Counted from the first letter of the stretch, positions 8,719 to 18,701 are shown. The stretch is DNA of 64,000 bases from Haloterrigena turkmenica DSM 5511 (GCF_000025325.1 NC_013744.1:124001-188000), one strand, 5' to 3'. Program-made: numbers and translations. Notes: generated by a model from the letters alone, not told the origin.

Positions 8719-10146
8719 ATGCATCGACTCGAGGAGAGAGTGCCGTCGCGGTCGCGTTCGTCGGTGAAGATCGGCTACGTCGGCGGCGGCAGTCACGGCT
8801 GGGCGCACACGCTCATCAACGACCTGCTCCAGTGCGACGATCTCGCGGGGACGGTATCGCTCTACGACGTCGACTACGAAGCGGCCGAGCAGAACGCGAG
8901 GCTGGCGAACGGCCTCGCGGAGCGGTCGGACGCCAACGGGGCGTGGACGTTCGAGGCGCGTCGGGAGGTCGACGACGCGCTCGCGGACGCCGACTTCGTC
9001 ATCTGCTCGATTCAGGATCCGGTCGGGGAGACGTTCGTCCACGACATCGACGTCCCCCAGGAGTACGGCATTTACCAGACCGTCGCGGACACGGTCGGCC
9101 CCGGCGGCGTCCTGCGCTCGCTGCGAGCGATCCCGCAGTACCGCGAGATCGCGGCGACGGTCCGCGAACAGTGTCCCGACGCGTGGGTGATCAACTACAC
9201 GAACCCGATGACGGTCTGTACGCGGGCGCTCTACGAGGAGTTCCCCGACATCAACGCGATCGGGCTCTGCCACGAGGTGTTCGGTACCCAGCGGCTGCTG
9301 GCCGACATCGCCGAGCGCTACGTCGACGAGGCCGAAGACGTCGCGGCCGACGAGATCGACGTGAACGTCAAAGGGATCAACCACTTCACGTGGGTCGACG
9401 AGGCCTACTGGAACGGACACGACCTCTTCCAGTATCTCGATCGCGAACTCGAGGAGCGGAAACCGATTCCGGGGTTCGAACCCGGCGAACTGAACGACGA
9501 GTCCTACTGGACGAACCACCACCAGATCGCCTTCGATCTGTACGACCGGTTCGGGGTGCTCGGCGCGGCGGGCGACCGCCACCTCGCCGAGTTCGTCCCC
9601 TGGTATCTCGACATCGACGAGCCCGAGGAGATCCAGCGCTGGGGGATCCGGCTGACCCCCAGTTCCGCCCGGACCGGCGACAGCGAGGGGCCGGCGAAGA
9701 TGGAACGATACCTGTCCGGCGACGAGGAGTTCGAGTTCACCGAGTCCGGCGAGGAGGTCGTCGATATCATGCGCGCGCTCGAGGGACTCGAGCCGATCAA
9801 GACGCACGTCAACCACCCGAATCGGGGCCAGACGCCCGACCTGCCGACGGGCGCCGTCGTCGAGACCAACGCCGTCATCACCGGCGGCGGCGTCGCGCCG
9901 ATCACCGCCGGCGAACTCCCCCGCGAAGTGCGGTCGATGGTACTGACGGCCGTGCACAACCAGGAGACGCTTATCGAGGCCGGCTTCGCCGGTGATCTGG
10001 ACCTTGCCTTCCAGGCGTTCCTCAACGAACCGCTGGTCACCATTCAGCGCGACGAGGCCCGCGACCTGTTCGCCGACCTCGTCGCCCTCGAGCGCGACTA
10101 CCTCCGGGACTACGACCTCGAGAACGCCGACGTCCTCGAGGGCTGA
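8719..10146 (+). CDS. GH4 family alpha-glycosidase, possibly alpha-galacturonidase
   Basis: A 475-residue NAD- and Mn-dependent GH4 enzyme, cytoplasmic. The Rossmann loop is KIGYVGGGSHGW (about 17-28); the metal/active-site residues are C184-H185 in GLCHEVFGT and H222 in KGINHFTWV. The INYTNPM block near 158-164 is also typical. GH4 uses redox chemistry at C3 and cleaves alpha- or beta-glycosides. In a pectin locus the likeliest substrate is an alpha-linked galacturonide, as for Bacillus LplD. The CHE(V) motif has also been linked to alpha-glucosidases, so specificity is open. The predicted leaderless ATG gives a 15-residue basic extension before the conserved start; a GTG at 8764 would remove it. 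Confidence 0.85.
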   Translation: MHRLEERVPSRSRSSVKIGYVGGGSHGWAHTLINDLLQCDDLAGTVSLYDVDYEAAEQNARLANGLAERSDANGAWTFEARREVDDALADADFVICSIQDPVGETFVHDIDVPQEYGIYQTVADTVGPGGVLRSLRAIPQYREIAATVREQCPDAWVINYTNPMTVCTRALYEEFPDINAIGLCHEVFGTQRLLADIAERYVDEAEDVAADEIDVNVKGINHFTWVDEAYWNGHDLFQYLDRELEERKPIPGFEPGELNDESYWTNHHQIAFDLYDRFGVLGAAGDRHLAEFVPWYLDIDEPEEIQRWGIRLTPSSARTGDSEGPAKMERYLSGDEEFEFTESGEEVVDIMRALEGLEPIKTHVNHPNRGQTPDLPTGAVVETNAVITGGGVAPITAGELPREVRSMVLTAVHNQETLIEAGFAGDLDLAFQAFLNEPLVTIQRDEARDLFADLVALERDYLRDYDLENADVLEG

Positions 10147-10316
10147 CCGCAGAACGGTCGCGGAGGTCCAGGGGCGGGCCCGAACGCCGCTTCGCGTTCG
10201 TCGCTCGAGCGGCGTTCACCGTCACAATTCTCGTCGGAGATATCAGCACGTGGGGAACTCGATACTCGCTGAAACAGCGCCGCTACTGGCACTGAGGGGA
10301 TAGCTCGGGACAGCTG

Positions 10317-13145
10317 TCAGTTGCGTTCGACCCACGCGCCGGCGTCGTCCCCGTAGTCGCGTTCGTCGTCCCGTCCGGCGTTGAGGAGGCTGTCGAGGAC
10401 GCCGGTAGAGAGGGCGGAATCCGGATCGAACGCCTCGGACGCGAGGTAGGACTCGAGGCTGTGTCGAAACTGCCGGACGGCGGGAGCGTCCCCGGAGAGA
10501 TCCAGCGTGCAGACGGCGAGCGCTCCGTCGCCGACGGCGGTTTCGAAGTAGACGCCGAGTTTGTGGTTCCGGTAGATCGTATCGATTATCTGTACAGTGG
10601 GTTCGAAGTCGGCGGGCGCGTCGTCGAGAACGATCGGCCGCGAGTGACGCAGGAGGGGCCACCACTGCCAGTCGGCGTAGTCCTCGGTCGGGAAGGCGTC
10701 GAACAGCGGATGATCGGGGTCCGTCGTCATTCCGAGGGTCCCCGGCTTTCCGTTTTGCTTGAAGATCTCGTAGTTCCAGAAGTCCGGCTGGAACGAGCCC
10801 TCGAGACCGTACCGGAGCGCGCTCGGTTCCGGCAGTAAGAGGACCGTCTCGCCGTCCTCCAGTCGCGTGCGAGTTCGCTCGTCGAAGCGCCAGGAAACGT
10901 CGATATCGTCTGTGTTGGCGGCTATTTCGGGTGTCTCGGGATAGACCCAGATCGGGTAGGTCGTCCGGAGATCGACGGCGGAGCCGTCCTCGAGGTCCGC
11001 TCCCTCGACCGCGAGCGTTACCTCGAACCGGGCAGGCGCGTCGACGTCCTCGAGCGGGGCGTCGATCGTCCCGAGGGACGTCAGCTCCCCCTGCTCGAGG
11101 ACGTCTCGCTCGAGGGCTCCGGAAGCGGTTTCCGTGCCGTCGAGTTCGGCGATCGACCAGGTCGCGGTCGCGTCCGCGATCGGGCCGGGGCCGTAATTGG
11201 CGAGCAGCGACTCGGCCTCGAACGCGTCGTCGGTCGTGAAGGTGTACCGGTCGAACGAGAGGAGCGGGACGCGTGCGCTACAGAAGCGACGCCACTCGTG
11301 GGGCTCGATCAGTCCCTTCGACTCCATGAAGGAGTCGAGGATCCCGACCATCGCGGTCCCCTGGCCCGGAAAGTCGTCGAGGCCGAGCAATTGAAAGCCG
11401 CCGAAGCCCGCCGTTCGGAACGCGGCCTCGATCTCTTCGCGGTAACAGGTGACTGCGAGCGCGCCGGACGCGGCCCGAAAATCCGCGTCCGAGCCTTCGA
11501 GATAGCGATCGGCGAGCGAGCGCTCGAACCGTTCGAGGTTGCGAGCCCGGAGGACGCCGCGATACTTGCGCGTCTCGTCGTAGTCGGGATGGACCTGGTA
11601 CTGGCCGATCTCGTGACCGACGACGGGGAGATCGTAGGGCTCGAGTTCGTCCTCGTAGTCGACGGCCGTCGACGGCGGAGAATCGTTGACGTGTCCGGTC
11701 CCGCGGATGGGCGTTCGATCGACGTCCCAGTGACTGGCCTCGGCGTCTTCGGGGACGTTGGCGGTAACAAAGAAGTCGTCGGCGTCTCCCGGGTGCGGTG
11801 AGGTAAGAAAATTGTTCGCCCCGTAGGCGTACAGCCGTCGGTCGTCGAGCGCTCGACAGTGGCGAACGAGTTCGGTCATTCGCTCCTCGTCGCCCCGATT
11901 TTCGTTGCCGAGGGTGAAGCAGACGAACGAGGGGTGGTGTCCATAGGCGTCGAGAATGCGCTCGGCCTCCCGCTCGTAGTACTCGTAGTCGTCGGCGTCG
12001 GCGAGCGAGGTGCCGTTGTTCCACTGGGAACACTCCGGTTGCAGGTACATCCCGACGCGGTCGGCCGCCTCGAAGGCCGCCTCCGGCGGGCACCAGCTGT
12101 GGAACCGATAGTGGTTGATGCCGTACGCTCTGGCGGTCTCCATGTGATCGACCCATTCGGCGACCGTCGTCGGCGGGTACGCGGTGTCGGGGAAGACACA
12201 GCAGTCCGTCCGGCCGCGCAGGAAGATCGTCGTCCCGTTGATCGAGAACTGCGTGCCGTCGGCTTCGAACTCGCGGAGGCCGAACGCGGTCTCGAACTCG
12301 TGGCCGGCGGCGTTCTCGTCCCCTGCCGTCTCGAGCGAGACGGTCAACTCGTAGACCGCCGGCGAGAACTCGTCCCAGGTGAGCGCGTCGGATCCGAGAT
12401 CGTATGTGAACTCGAGAGTCGTTCGACCCGGCGCCGAGCCATCGCCGGCACTGACCGAGACGGGGCGATCGACGGTGTCCGCGACGTGGATCTCATCGGT
12501 GGTCGTACTCCGGGCAGCGGCAGAGACGGTTCCCTGAAAATCGGTCTCCGTGGCGTTCCCGAGGGTTATCTCGAGGTCGACGGCGTTCTCGCTCGGTTCC
12601 GGGAACGGGTCGACGCTCTCGATCCAGACGTTCGGTGTCGCCTCCAGCCGGAGGTCCCCGATGATGCCGTTCCAGTTGGTCTGCGTGTGTTCAGTGCTCG
12701 CGTGCGATCGCCTGACTCCCGGACGATCCATCGAGTCGTCGGCGTTGTCCACTCGAACGGCGATTTCGTGCTCGCCGGGGCCGATCGCCTCGGTGAGATC
12801 GTATACGTGCGGGGTGCTCAGGCACACTCGCGAGCCGATACGCTCCCCGTCGACCCAGACCTCGGTCGGTCTGGTTCGCTCGAGCGTTAGTGTCACGCGT
12901 TTGCCCGCCCAGGAATCGGGGACGGAGACGGTGCGCTGGTACCACGCCGACCCCTCGTATCGATGCGTCCGTTGGAGGTGGTCCCGCGGTCGATCGTCGA
13001 CGGTTGTCCCGTAGCCGTATTCGTCGGTGGATCCGGGAAGGTACATCGTCCCGTCGATAACGTCGTCAGGCGGATCAACGACGTGTCGGTCGCGGTCGGG
13101 ATTGAGCCGCAGAGCCCACGGTCCCGATAACGAGATCGATTGCAT
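10317..13145 (-). CDS. GH2 family glycoside hydrolase, specificity unknown
   Basis: A GH2-type enzyme of 942 residues without signal peptide. The N-terminal sugar-binding jelly-roll spans about 1-170 (GSAWYQRTVSVPDSW), an immunoglobulin-like domain follows to about 310, then the TIM barrel. The acid/base is E415 in CFTLGNENRG; the nucleophile is probably E512 in VVGHEIGQY. The C-terminal 300 residues are beta-rich. I chose ATG 13145 because GGAGAAAGG sits at SD spacing before it; GTG 13184 and ATG 13172 are alternatives. GH2 enzymes in pectin loci include beta-galactosidases, beta-glucuronidases and alpha-arabinopyranosidases; motifs here differ from the LacZ-like gene at 24514, implying another substrate. 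It is transcribed divergently from the first beta-helix gene. Confidence 0.85.
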   Translation of the reverse strand: MQSISLSGPWALRLNPDRDRHVVDPPDDVIDGTMYLPGSTDEYGYGTTVDDRPRDHLQRTHRYEGSAWYQRTVSVPDSWAGKRVTLTLERTRPTEVWVDGERIGSRVCLSTPHVYDLTEAIGPGEHEIAVRVDNADDSMDRPGVRRSHASTEHTQTNWNGIIGDLRLEATPNVWIESVDPFPEPSENAVDLEITLGNATETDFQGTVSAAARSTTTDEIHVADTVDRPVSVSAGDGSAPGRTTLEFTYDLGSDALTWDEFSPAVYELTVSLETAGDENAAGHEFETAFGLREFEADGTQFSINGTTIFLRGRTDCCVFPDTAYPPTTVAEWVDHMETARAYGINHYRFHSWCPPEAAFEAADRVGMYLQPECSQWNNGTSLADADDYEYYEREAERILDAYGHHPSFVCFTLGNENRGDEERMTELVRHCRALDDRRLYAYGANNFLTSPHPGDADDFFVTANVPEDAEASHWDVDRTPIRGTGHVNDSPPSTAVDYEDELEPYDLPVVGHEIGQYQVHPDYDETRKYRGVLRARNLERFERSLADRYLEGSDADFRAASGALAVTCYREEIEAAFRTAGFGGFQLLGLDDFPGQGTAMVGILDSFMESKGLIEPHEWRRFCSARVPLLSFDRYTFTTDDAFEAESLLANYGPGPIADATATWSIAELDGTETASGALERDVLEQGELTSLGTIDAPLEDVDAPARFEVTLAVEGADLEDGSAVDLRTTYPIWVYPETPEIAANTDDIDVSWRFDERTRTRLEDGETVLLLPEPSALRYGLEGSFQPDFWNYEIFKQNGKPGTLGMTTDPDHPLFDAFPTEDYADWQWWPLLRHSRPIVLDDAPADFEPTVQIIDTIYRNHKLGVYFETAVGDGALAVCTLDLSGDAPAVRQFRHSLESYLASEAFDPDSALSTGVLDSLLNAGRDDERDYGDDAGAWVERN

Positions 13146-13184
13146 GAGCACCCCTTTCTCCGGAGGACACATAGTATTGTTCAC

Positions 13185-13343
13185 CGGTTCCGGCAGTCCA
13201 CACTCGATCGAACGGAAACGCGTGCTCGCCTGAGAAAGTATATATTCGCTGTTCGAATCGGTTCGGATTTTACTATGGATATAATAATTATATTCTAGAA
13301 ATAAAGCTTAACAATACTGTCCACGATAGCTATCAGTGCAACC
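13185..13343. promoter_or_regulatory. Divergent promoter region with AT palindrome
   Basis: This spacer serves the GH2 gene (minus) and the beta-helix gene (plus). A minus-strand TATA candidate is GTATATATT at 13238-13246. At 13279-13293 lies ATATAAT-A-ATTATAT, a perfect 7-bp inverted repeat around one base. AAATAAAG at 13299-13306 could be the plus-strand TATA, giving a short leader before ATG 13344. The palindrome is a plausible operator for both genes. Confidence 0.45.
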
Positions 13344-14588
13344 ATGTCACAGGACGACACACGAGAGTGTACCAGCGAAGAGACCGAGTCCGCCGACTCG
13401 AGCACGCCGATGCCGAGCGTAACGCGCCGCCGGACGTTATCGCTCGCAGCCACGGGACTGGCAGCGGGTGCGGTCGGTACCGCGCAGGCGAGCGACCACG
13501 ACGCCGAGGTCTGGGAGACCGACGGCACCTGGTACGCCGCGAACGGCGGGACGGTGTACGAGGGGCCGGACCACATGGACGCGATCCAGGCGGCCGTCGA
13601 TAGCCTCACCACCGGTCGAACCTCGAAGGAGAAGGTGCTCGTCAAGAACTCCGGATCGGTCGGCCCCCACTCGTGGGACGGCGACGTCAAGGCCGTCGAT
13701 CTGCCCAGTTACACCGTCATCGAACACAACGGGACGATCTCCGTCGAAGATACCGGCGAGGATCTGATCGTGCCGTTTCGCGCACAGAGCGTCGAATCGA
13801 TCGAGATACAGAACGTCACCATCGAGGGGAATCCCCGCTACGGCATCTGGATCCAGAGCTGTTCCGACGTCCAGCTGGGGACCATCAACATGTCGCTGTG
13901 GGACACCGAGACCGTCGGAATCGGGGTTCGCATCGACGACAGCGACGGCGGCCGGAGTCAGAACGTCTCGCTCGAGTACGCCTCCGTCGAGGGATCCCAG
14001 CACCACGCGGTGGAGACCTACGGCGTCGACGACGTCACGATCGGCACCGTAGAGACCGTCGACACGGGTGGCTGCGGACTGCTGTTGAACGACACGGCCT
14101 ACGCGACGGTCGATTACGTCAATGCCACGCGAGCGGATCAGGGCGGCGGCTACGCCGGCTTCCGATGTGCGAACGGCGCCGGACCGGAGATCGTCGTCAA
14201 TCGAGTCGACGCCGTCGACTGCGGTCGCGGAATCTTCACCGTCTCCGGGAGCGAGGGCATCGAGATCTACGACGTCTATCTCGACGGCAACGGCGGGAAC
14301 CTCGTCCAGGACACTCGGTATCTGCTCATCGACGGTGGCACCGTCACGAACACCGGGAGCAGCGGCATCCGGATCGACTCGCGGGCCAGCGACGATCATC
14401 CGCACTCGAGCGACGTCACGGTCCGAAACCTCGAGATCACGGGCAACGCCGAGTACGGCGTCTACGAGACCGGACCCGACACGGAATCGAACGCGATCGT
14501 CGACAACCACTTCTGTGACAACGCCAGCGGAGCGGTCGAGACGTACGCGAACAGTACGGACGTCAGCGGGAACACCTACTGCAGCTAG
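13344..14588 (+). CDS. Secreted right-handed beta-helix protein 1
   Basis: A 414-residue Tat-exported protein: TRRRTLSLAATGLAAGAVGTAQA (about 26-49) is the signal. The rest is a single parallel beta-helix with short repeats of the type xxIxIxNVTIxGN. It is a shorter paralogue of the proteins at 18737 and 31622. All share QAAVDSLTxGRxxKExVLV near the N-terminus, LPSYTVIE, an H-A-[VF]-E-T-Y block (here HHAVETYGVDD), a YA[GT]FR-x-ANG block and a cysteine/glycine-rich coil. It lacks the lectin domain of the other two. Beta-helix folds in such loci are usually polysaccharide lyases, galacturonidases or pectin esterases, but I see no diagnostic catalytic motif of PL1, PL9 or GH28. Activity is therefore unassigned; pectin or side-chain processing is inferred from context. 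Confidence 0.88.
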   Translation: MSQDDTRECTSEETESADSSTPMPSVTRRRTLSLAATGLAAGAVGTAQASDHDAEVWETDGTWYAANGGTVYEGPDHMDAIQAAVDSLTTGRTSKEKVLVKNSGSVGPHSWDGDVKAVDLPSYTVIEHNGTISVEDTGEDLIVPFRAQSVESIEIQNVTIEGNPRYGIWIQSCSDVQLGTINMSLWDTETVGIGVRIDDSDGGRSQNVSLEYASVEGSQHHAVETYGVDDVTIGTVETVDTGGCGLLLNDTAYATVDYVNATRADQGGGYAGFRCANGAGPEIVVNRVDAVDCGRGIFTVSGSEGIEIYDVYLDGNGGNLVQDTRYLLIDGGTVTNTGSSGIRIDSRASDDHPHSSDVTVRNLEITGNAEYGVYETGPDTESNAIVDNHFCDNASGAVETYANSTDVSGNTYCS

Positions 14589-14772
14589 GACGAATCGATC
14601 GCGGCGGGCACGTCCCGGGTCGCGAACGTCGACGGCGGAGACCACCAGCGATCGACGTCCGAGTCGATCCGAGAGCGGTCCGCCTCGCTCGTATCGCACG
14701 AGCGCGAGAACGAACACGACCGCGACTCGAGCCACCACGTATTTGATATGGGATCGGGATAACGTGTCCGCC

Positions 14773-15798
14773 ATGCGCCACGACGGGATCCAGTTTCACA
14801 ACGTCGGCGACGTGCGATCGCTCGAGGGTCGAGACGGGAAACTGCTGCAACGGGTTCCCGAGGCCGTCAGAACGGAACTGAACGACGGCGCGCAGTCGCG
14901 GATGCGCCGCCCCGCGGGCGTCGAACTCCGGTTCGTCCCCGACGGCTCCGCGACGGTGACGCTCTCGATGATTCCCGACGAAAACGCCGAGGAAAGCACC
15001 GTCCGCGTCTTCTGGGGCCCGATTCAGGGTTCGACGGCCGTCGTCGATTCCGAGCCGACGGAAATCGAGATCTCGATGCCGGAGAAACTCGCCGACCTCG
15101 AGCCGTCGGCCGTCGAGGACCTCGCGTTCGATCCCCGCGTCTGTCGGATCCAGTTATCGGGCGAGCACCGCAGCGGGCCGATAGCCTATCACGGCCTCGA
15201 GGGCGACGTCCGGTCGCCCCGCGAGGACGAACTGCCCGATCGGCGCTACCTCGCGTACGGCACCTCGATCACCGAGGGCGCGGCGCCGCTGGCCGAGCAC
15301 CTGACCTACGTCAGCCAGACGGCCCGTCGGCTCGACGCCGATCCGATCAACCTCGGCTCCTGTGGCACCGCCTACTGCGACGCCGCGATGGCCGACCACA
15401 TCGCCGAGCGCGACGACTGGGATATCGCGACGCTCGCGATCTCGGTGAACATGGTCGGCACGTTCGACCCGGCGGAGTTTCACGCCCGCGCCGAGCGCAT
15501 GGTCGACCGAGTCGCGAGTGCCAATCCGGAGAAACCCGTCGTCGCCATCACCGTCTTCCCTCATTCTCGGGACGTCTGTCGGAGCAACGGCGAGACCGAA
15601 CGCTGCGAGCGGTTCCGCGAGGAACTCCGCGAGGTCGTCGCCGAAACGCCCCACGAGAACGTGTCACTGCTCGAGGGGGCAGACCTGCTGCCGACTATCG
15701 GCGGGCTCACCACTGATCTGGTCCATCCCGGCGACGACGCGATGATCACGATAGGCGAGAGCCTCGCCGCCGAACTCGAGCCGTTGCTCGAGGACTGA
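14773..15798 (+). CDS. SGNH/GDSL hydrolase, probable carbohydrate esterase
   Basis: A 341-residue protein with an N-terminal beta-sandwich (about 1-155) and a C-terminal SGNH hydrolase fold. Block I is YGTSITEGAAP with nucleophile S165; block II has GSCGTAY; block III has N in ISVNMVG; block V is TDLVHPGDD with D315 and H318. The two-domain layout resembles bacterial SGNH acyl-esterases. In this cluster it most likely removes acetyl groups from pectin or rhamnogalacturonan fragments, which would be needed before intracellular glycosidases act; that substrate is inference. No signal peptide is seen. The ATG at 14773 fits the conserved start; GTG 14764 is possible. The longer open frame upstream overlaps the beta-helix gene and is a shadow. 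It is convergent with the rhamnosidase gene. Confidence 0.82.
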   Translation: MRHDGIQFHNVGDVRSLEGRDGKLLQRVPEAVRTELNDGAQSRMRRPAGVELRFVPDGSATVTLSMIPDENAEESTVRVFWGPIQGSTAVVDSEPTEIEISMPEKLADLEPSAVEDLAFDPRVCRIQLSGEHRSGPIAYHGLEGDVRSPREDELPDRRYLAYGTSITEGAAPLAEHLTYVSQTARRLDADPINLGSCGTAYCDAAMADHIAERDDWDIATLAISVNMVGTFDPAEFHARAERMVDRVASANPEKPVVAITVFPHSRDVCRSNGETERCERFREELREVVAETPHENVSLLEGADLLPTIGGLTTDLVHPGDDAMITIGESLAAELEPLLED

Positions 15799-15857
15799 CG
15801 ACGGAAACGGCACCGAGCCGCTGGGTCCGACCCGTCTACTGCGGCGCGTCTACGAGG

Positions 15858-18590
15858 TCATTCGAGGGCGAACCGGTAGGTACCCGATTCGACGTCGATC
15901 TCGAGCCGATCGCCCTCCCGAACGGCCGAGACGCCGTCGGGTAACGTCGCCGCGCCCTCGTCGCCCCGAACCGGTTCGCCGTCGACGATCGCGACGGCAT
16001 CGCCGGTGCTCGTTGGGAGGACGACCGTCGCCGACGCGTTCCACGGGATCGTCGCCTCGAGTCGGAACGACGCGCCGTCCTCGCGGTCCTCGTCCGCTTC
16101 GCGACTCCACGAGACCTCGACGGTGCCCCGCTCAGTCGGGATCCGGCCGGACGCCGACTCGAGTCCCGCATCGGGCGGGCGGATCTCGAGGTGTTCGCCT
16201 GCGACGCCGTCGGGACGAACGCCCAGAAGCGTCCGCAGAATGTACACCAGCACCGTCGCGCCCATGGCGTGGGACTCGCTGCGATTGTGCCGCTGATCGT
16301 CCGGCAGGGAGGAGTCGCGGCAGTGCCAGGTCTCCCAAGTGAACGTGCCGCCCTGTGCGAGGATGTTCGCCCAGCCGTCGTCCGCGGCGTTCGTCAGCAG
16401 GTCGACGACTGCGTCAGGGCGACCGGCGGTCTCGAGGGCCTCGAGCAGCCACGGCACCATCATCGGTCCCATCGCCATTCCCTGCTCGGCCGCGTGCTCG
16501 GCGACGGCGTCGACGTGCGCGTCGGGAACGAGACCGAACGCCAGCGGCAGTGCGTTGGCGTGCTGGGAGGCTGAGTCGCTCGCCTCGGTCGCGTCACAGC
16601 CGTCGACGTAGTAGTCGCCCCGACGGAGACGGTCGTCGATCGCCGACTCGAGCGCGCGCTGGCGGTCGCGGTAGTGCGCCCGCTCGCGGTCCGGTCGGTC
16701 GAGTTCGGCCGCGATATCGGCCGCCCGCCCGAGCGCGCTCGTACAGAGGACGTTGACCGTGGTCCTGACGGGCCAGTCCCGATCGTAGCCGTAGCGCATC
16801 TCGGGCGGCCAGTCGACGATCCCCTCCTCGTAAGGGCCGCCCTCGCCGCCCGAGAGGTTCGCGACGAGTCCCGTCTCGCCGTCGACGTGGCGCTCGACGT
16901 ACGCCGCGATCGCCGTGATGACGGGATAGGCGCGCTCGAGGATCGTCCGGTCGCCGGTCGTGCGGTAGTACCGCCAGACCCACTCGGGGAACGAGACCGT
17001 GAAGTCGGGGATGTCGCGCTTGCCGTCGCCGTTCGGATAGACGGCGTTCAGCCGGCCCTCGCCCGCCCAGTACCGGTAGTGCGAGCGGAGGAACTCCTCG
17101 ATCGCCTGTCGGCTCAGCGCGCGCTCCGCGAACGCTCGCATCGTCGTCCGCGAGACGTTGAAGCCGTCCATCAGGAACTGGCCCTTCTCGCGAGTCGGCG
17201 TGTCGACGAACTGCCCCTGACAGCCGTACAGCGCCGAGTGGCGCGCGAGGTCGAAGACCGCGTCGACCGTCTCGTCGTCGGACTCGAACGTCGCCGCCCG
17301 CTCGTCGGGGACGGCGTTGCGCGTCGCCAGCAGCCCCACCTGTTCGGGCTCGAGTACCTCGCCCGGATCGTCGATCTGCAGGTAGCGGACGCCGAGGTAG
17401 TTGAACGGACGGAACCGACACTCGCCCTCGCGCTGGACGTACTCGTAGCGCATGTCCGTCCACTGGGTCCCCTCCGTCTCGTCGACCGAGCCGTCGTCCG
17501 CGAGCCGGTAACCCGCTCTGAGCGCGACCCGGTGTCCGTCGGTTCCGTCGGCAAAGTGCACCTCGGGGAGCCCGGCGTAGACGCGTCCGAAGTCGACCAC
17601 GTACGAGCCGTCCTCGAGTCGGTCCATCGAGACGGGCTCGATCGGCAACCGAACGACTTCGGATCGCTGGGCGACGAGCCGTTCCCACGGCTCGGTCGGA
17701 TGGGTGCCGACGACGGTCGCGGGATCCCACGCTCCGGCGTCGAATCCCGGTTCGTCCCACCCGTCCGGAGATCGACGGCCGTCGATTATCTCGATCGGCT
17801 CCGCGATCTCGTCGTTTCGAAGCGGCGCGTCCTCTCGCCATTCGGCCTCGCGAACGCGCCACGATTCGTCGGTGACGACAGTGCGCTCGGTCCCGTCGGC
17901 GAACGTCACCTCGAGCCGGCAGACGAACCCTGGTTCGGCGGCGGGTCGCCCCTGTCCGGCGCCGTTCCAGTTGCACAGCGCGCCGACCGCGTTCTCGCCC
18001 GTCTCGAGGTCGTCCGTGAGGTCGACGGTCCTGTAGTATTGGAAGTCCGGATAGGACGCCGACGGGCCGCAGTCGACCGTACGTCCGTTGACCGAGAGCT
18101 CGTACCGGTGGCTCGCGGAGACGTACGCTCTGGCTCGCTCGATTTCCCCCTCGAGGGAGACCTCACGGCGCAGGTAGGTGAATCGACCGCGCTCGAACGC
18201 GCCGTCTCCCGGCCGGCGGATCCAGGCGGCCTCCCAATCGGCGGGCTCGAGCAGCCCCGTCTCCCATCGGGCTGGCTCACTCCACTCGCTCGGTTCGTCG
18301 GCCTCGTCCCACACGCGAACCGCCCAGTGGTATTCGGTTCCGGACTCGAGCGGCTCGCCGTCGTAGGTCACCGCCGGCCGGTCCGACGGTCGCTTGCCGG
18401 TGTCCCAACAGTCGGCCTCGCCGGGCGAGAGCCGGTCGGGAGTCGACGCGACGAGCACTCTGAACGCGGTTTGTCCGGCTCCGCGGCGATCAGTATCGAC
18501 ACGCCAGCGTAGGTCCGGTGTCGGGGTATCGAGCCCGATCGGGTCCGACGCGTACTCGGTTCGCAGGTCTACTGGCTGGTCCCCTGACAT
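15858..18590 (-). CDS. GH78 alpha-L-rhamnosidase
   Basis: A 910-residue cytoplasmic enzyme with the full GH78 domain order: fibronectin-like N-domain (LRTEYASDPIGLDTPTPDLRWRV), rhamnose-binding N domain (about 120-320), concanavalin-like middle domain, (alpha/alpha)6 barrel (about 430-790) and C-terminal beta domain. The catalytic loop reads DTPTREKGQFLMDG, with E468 the likely general acid, although the usual RDER is replaced by TREK. The general base is E753 in GGTFTWETWHC, matching the family WERW block. It would remove terminal rhamnose from rhamnogalacturonan fragments produced by the PL11 lyases and PL22. Rhamnose catabolic genes are not in the window. The ATG at 18590 is at the conserved start; the spacer to the divergent beta-helix gene is 146 bases. 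Confidence 0.93.
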   Translation of the reverse strand: MSGDQPVDLRTEYASDPIGLDTPTPDLRWRVDTDRRGAGQTAFRVLVASTPDRLSPGEADCWDTGKRPSDRPAVTYDGEPLESGTEYHWAVRVWDEADEPSEWSEPARWETGLLEPADWEAAWIRRPGDGAFERGRFTYLRREVSLEGEIERARAYVSASHRYELSVNGRTVDCGPSASYPDFQYYRTVDLTDDLETGENAVGALCNWNGAGQGRPAAEPGFVCRLEVTFADGTERTVVTDESWRVREAEWREDAPLRNDEIAEPIEIIDGRRSPDGWDEPGFDAGAWDPATVVGTHPTEPWERLVAQRSEVVRLPIEPVSMDRLEDGSYVVDFGRVYAGLPEVHFADGTDGHRVALRAGYRLADDGSVDETEGTQWTDMRYEYVQREGECRFRPFNYLGVRYLQIDDPGEVLEPEQVGLLATRNAVPDERAATFESDDETVDAVFDLARHSALYGCQGQFVDTPTREKGQFLMDGFNVSRTTMRAFAERALSRQAIEEFLRSHYRYWAGEGRLNAVYPNGDGKRDIPDFTVSFPEWVWRYYRTTGDRTILERAYPVITAIAAYVERHVDGETGLVANLSGGEGGPYEEGIVDWPPEMRYGYDRDWPVRTTVNVLCTSALGRAADIAAELDRPDRERAHYRDRQRALESAIDDRLRRGDYYVDGCDATEASDSASQHANALPLAFGLVPDAHVDAVAEHAAEQGMAMGPMMVPWLLEALETAGRPDAVVDLLTNAADDGWANILAQGGTFTWETWHCRDSSLPDDQRHNRSESHAMGATVLVYILRTLLGVRPDGVAGEHLEIRPPDAGLESASGRIPTERGTVEVSWSREADEDREDGASFRLEATIPWNASATVVLPTSTGDAVAIVDGEPVRGDEGAATLPDGVSAVREGDRLEIDVESGTYRFALE

Positions 18591-18701
18591 CGTCGTGTTC
18601 GTGTGCTATCGCTTCGGAGGCCGTAAAAGCGTACCGGCGCGGCCGCGCCGACTCTCGAGATACCCCATTCATCACTGGCCATGATTGTGTATATTATTAC
18701 A

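Noticed and set aside
14122-14772. Upstream extension of the SGNH esterase frame
   Set aside because: The extension encodes arginine/serine/threonine-rich sequence overlapping the beta-helix gene in another frame; homologous sequence starts only at about 14773.
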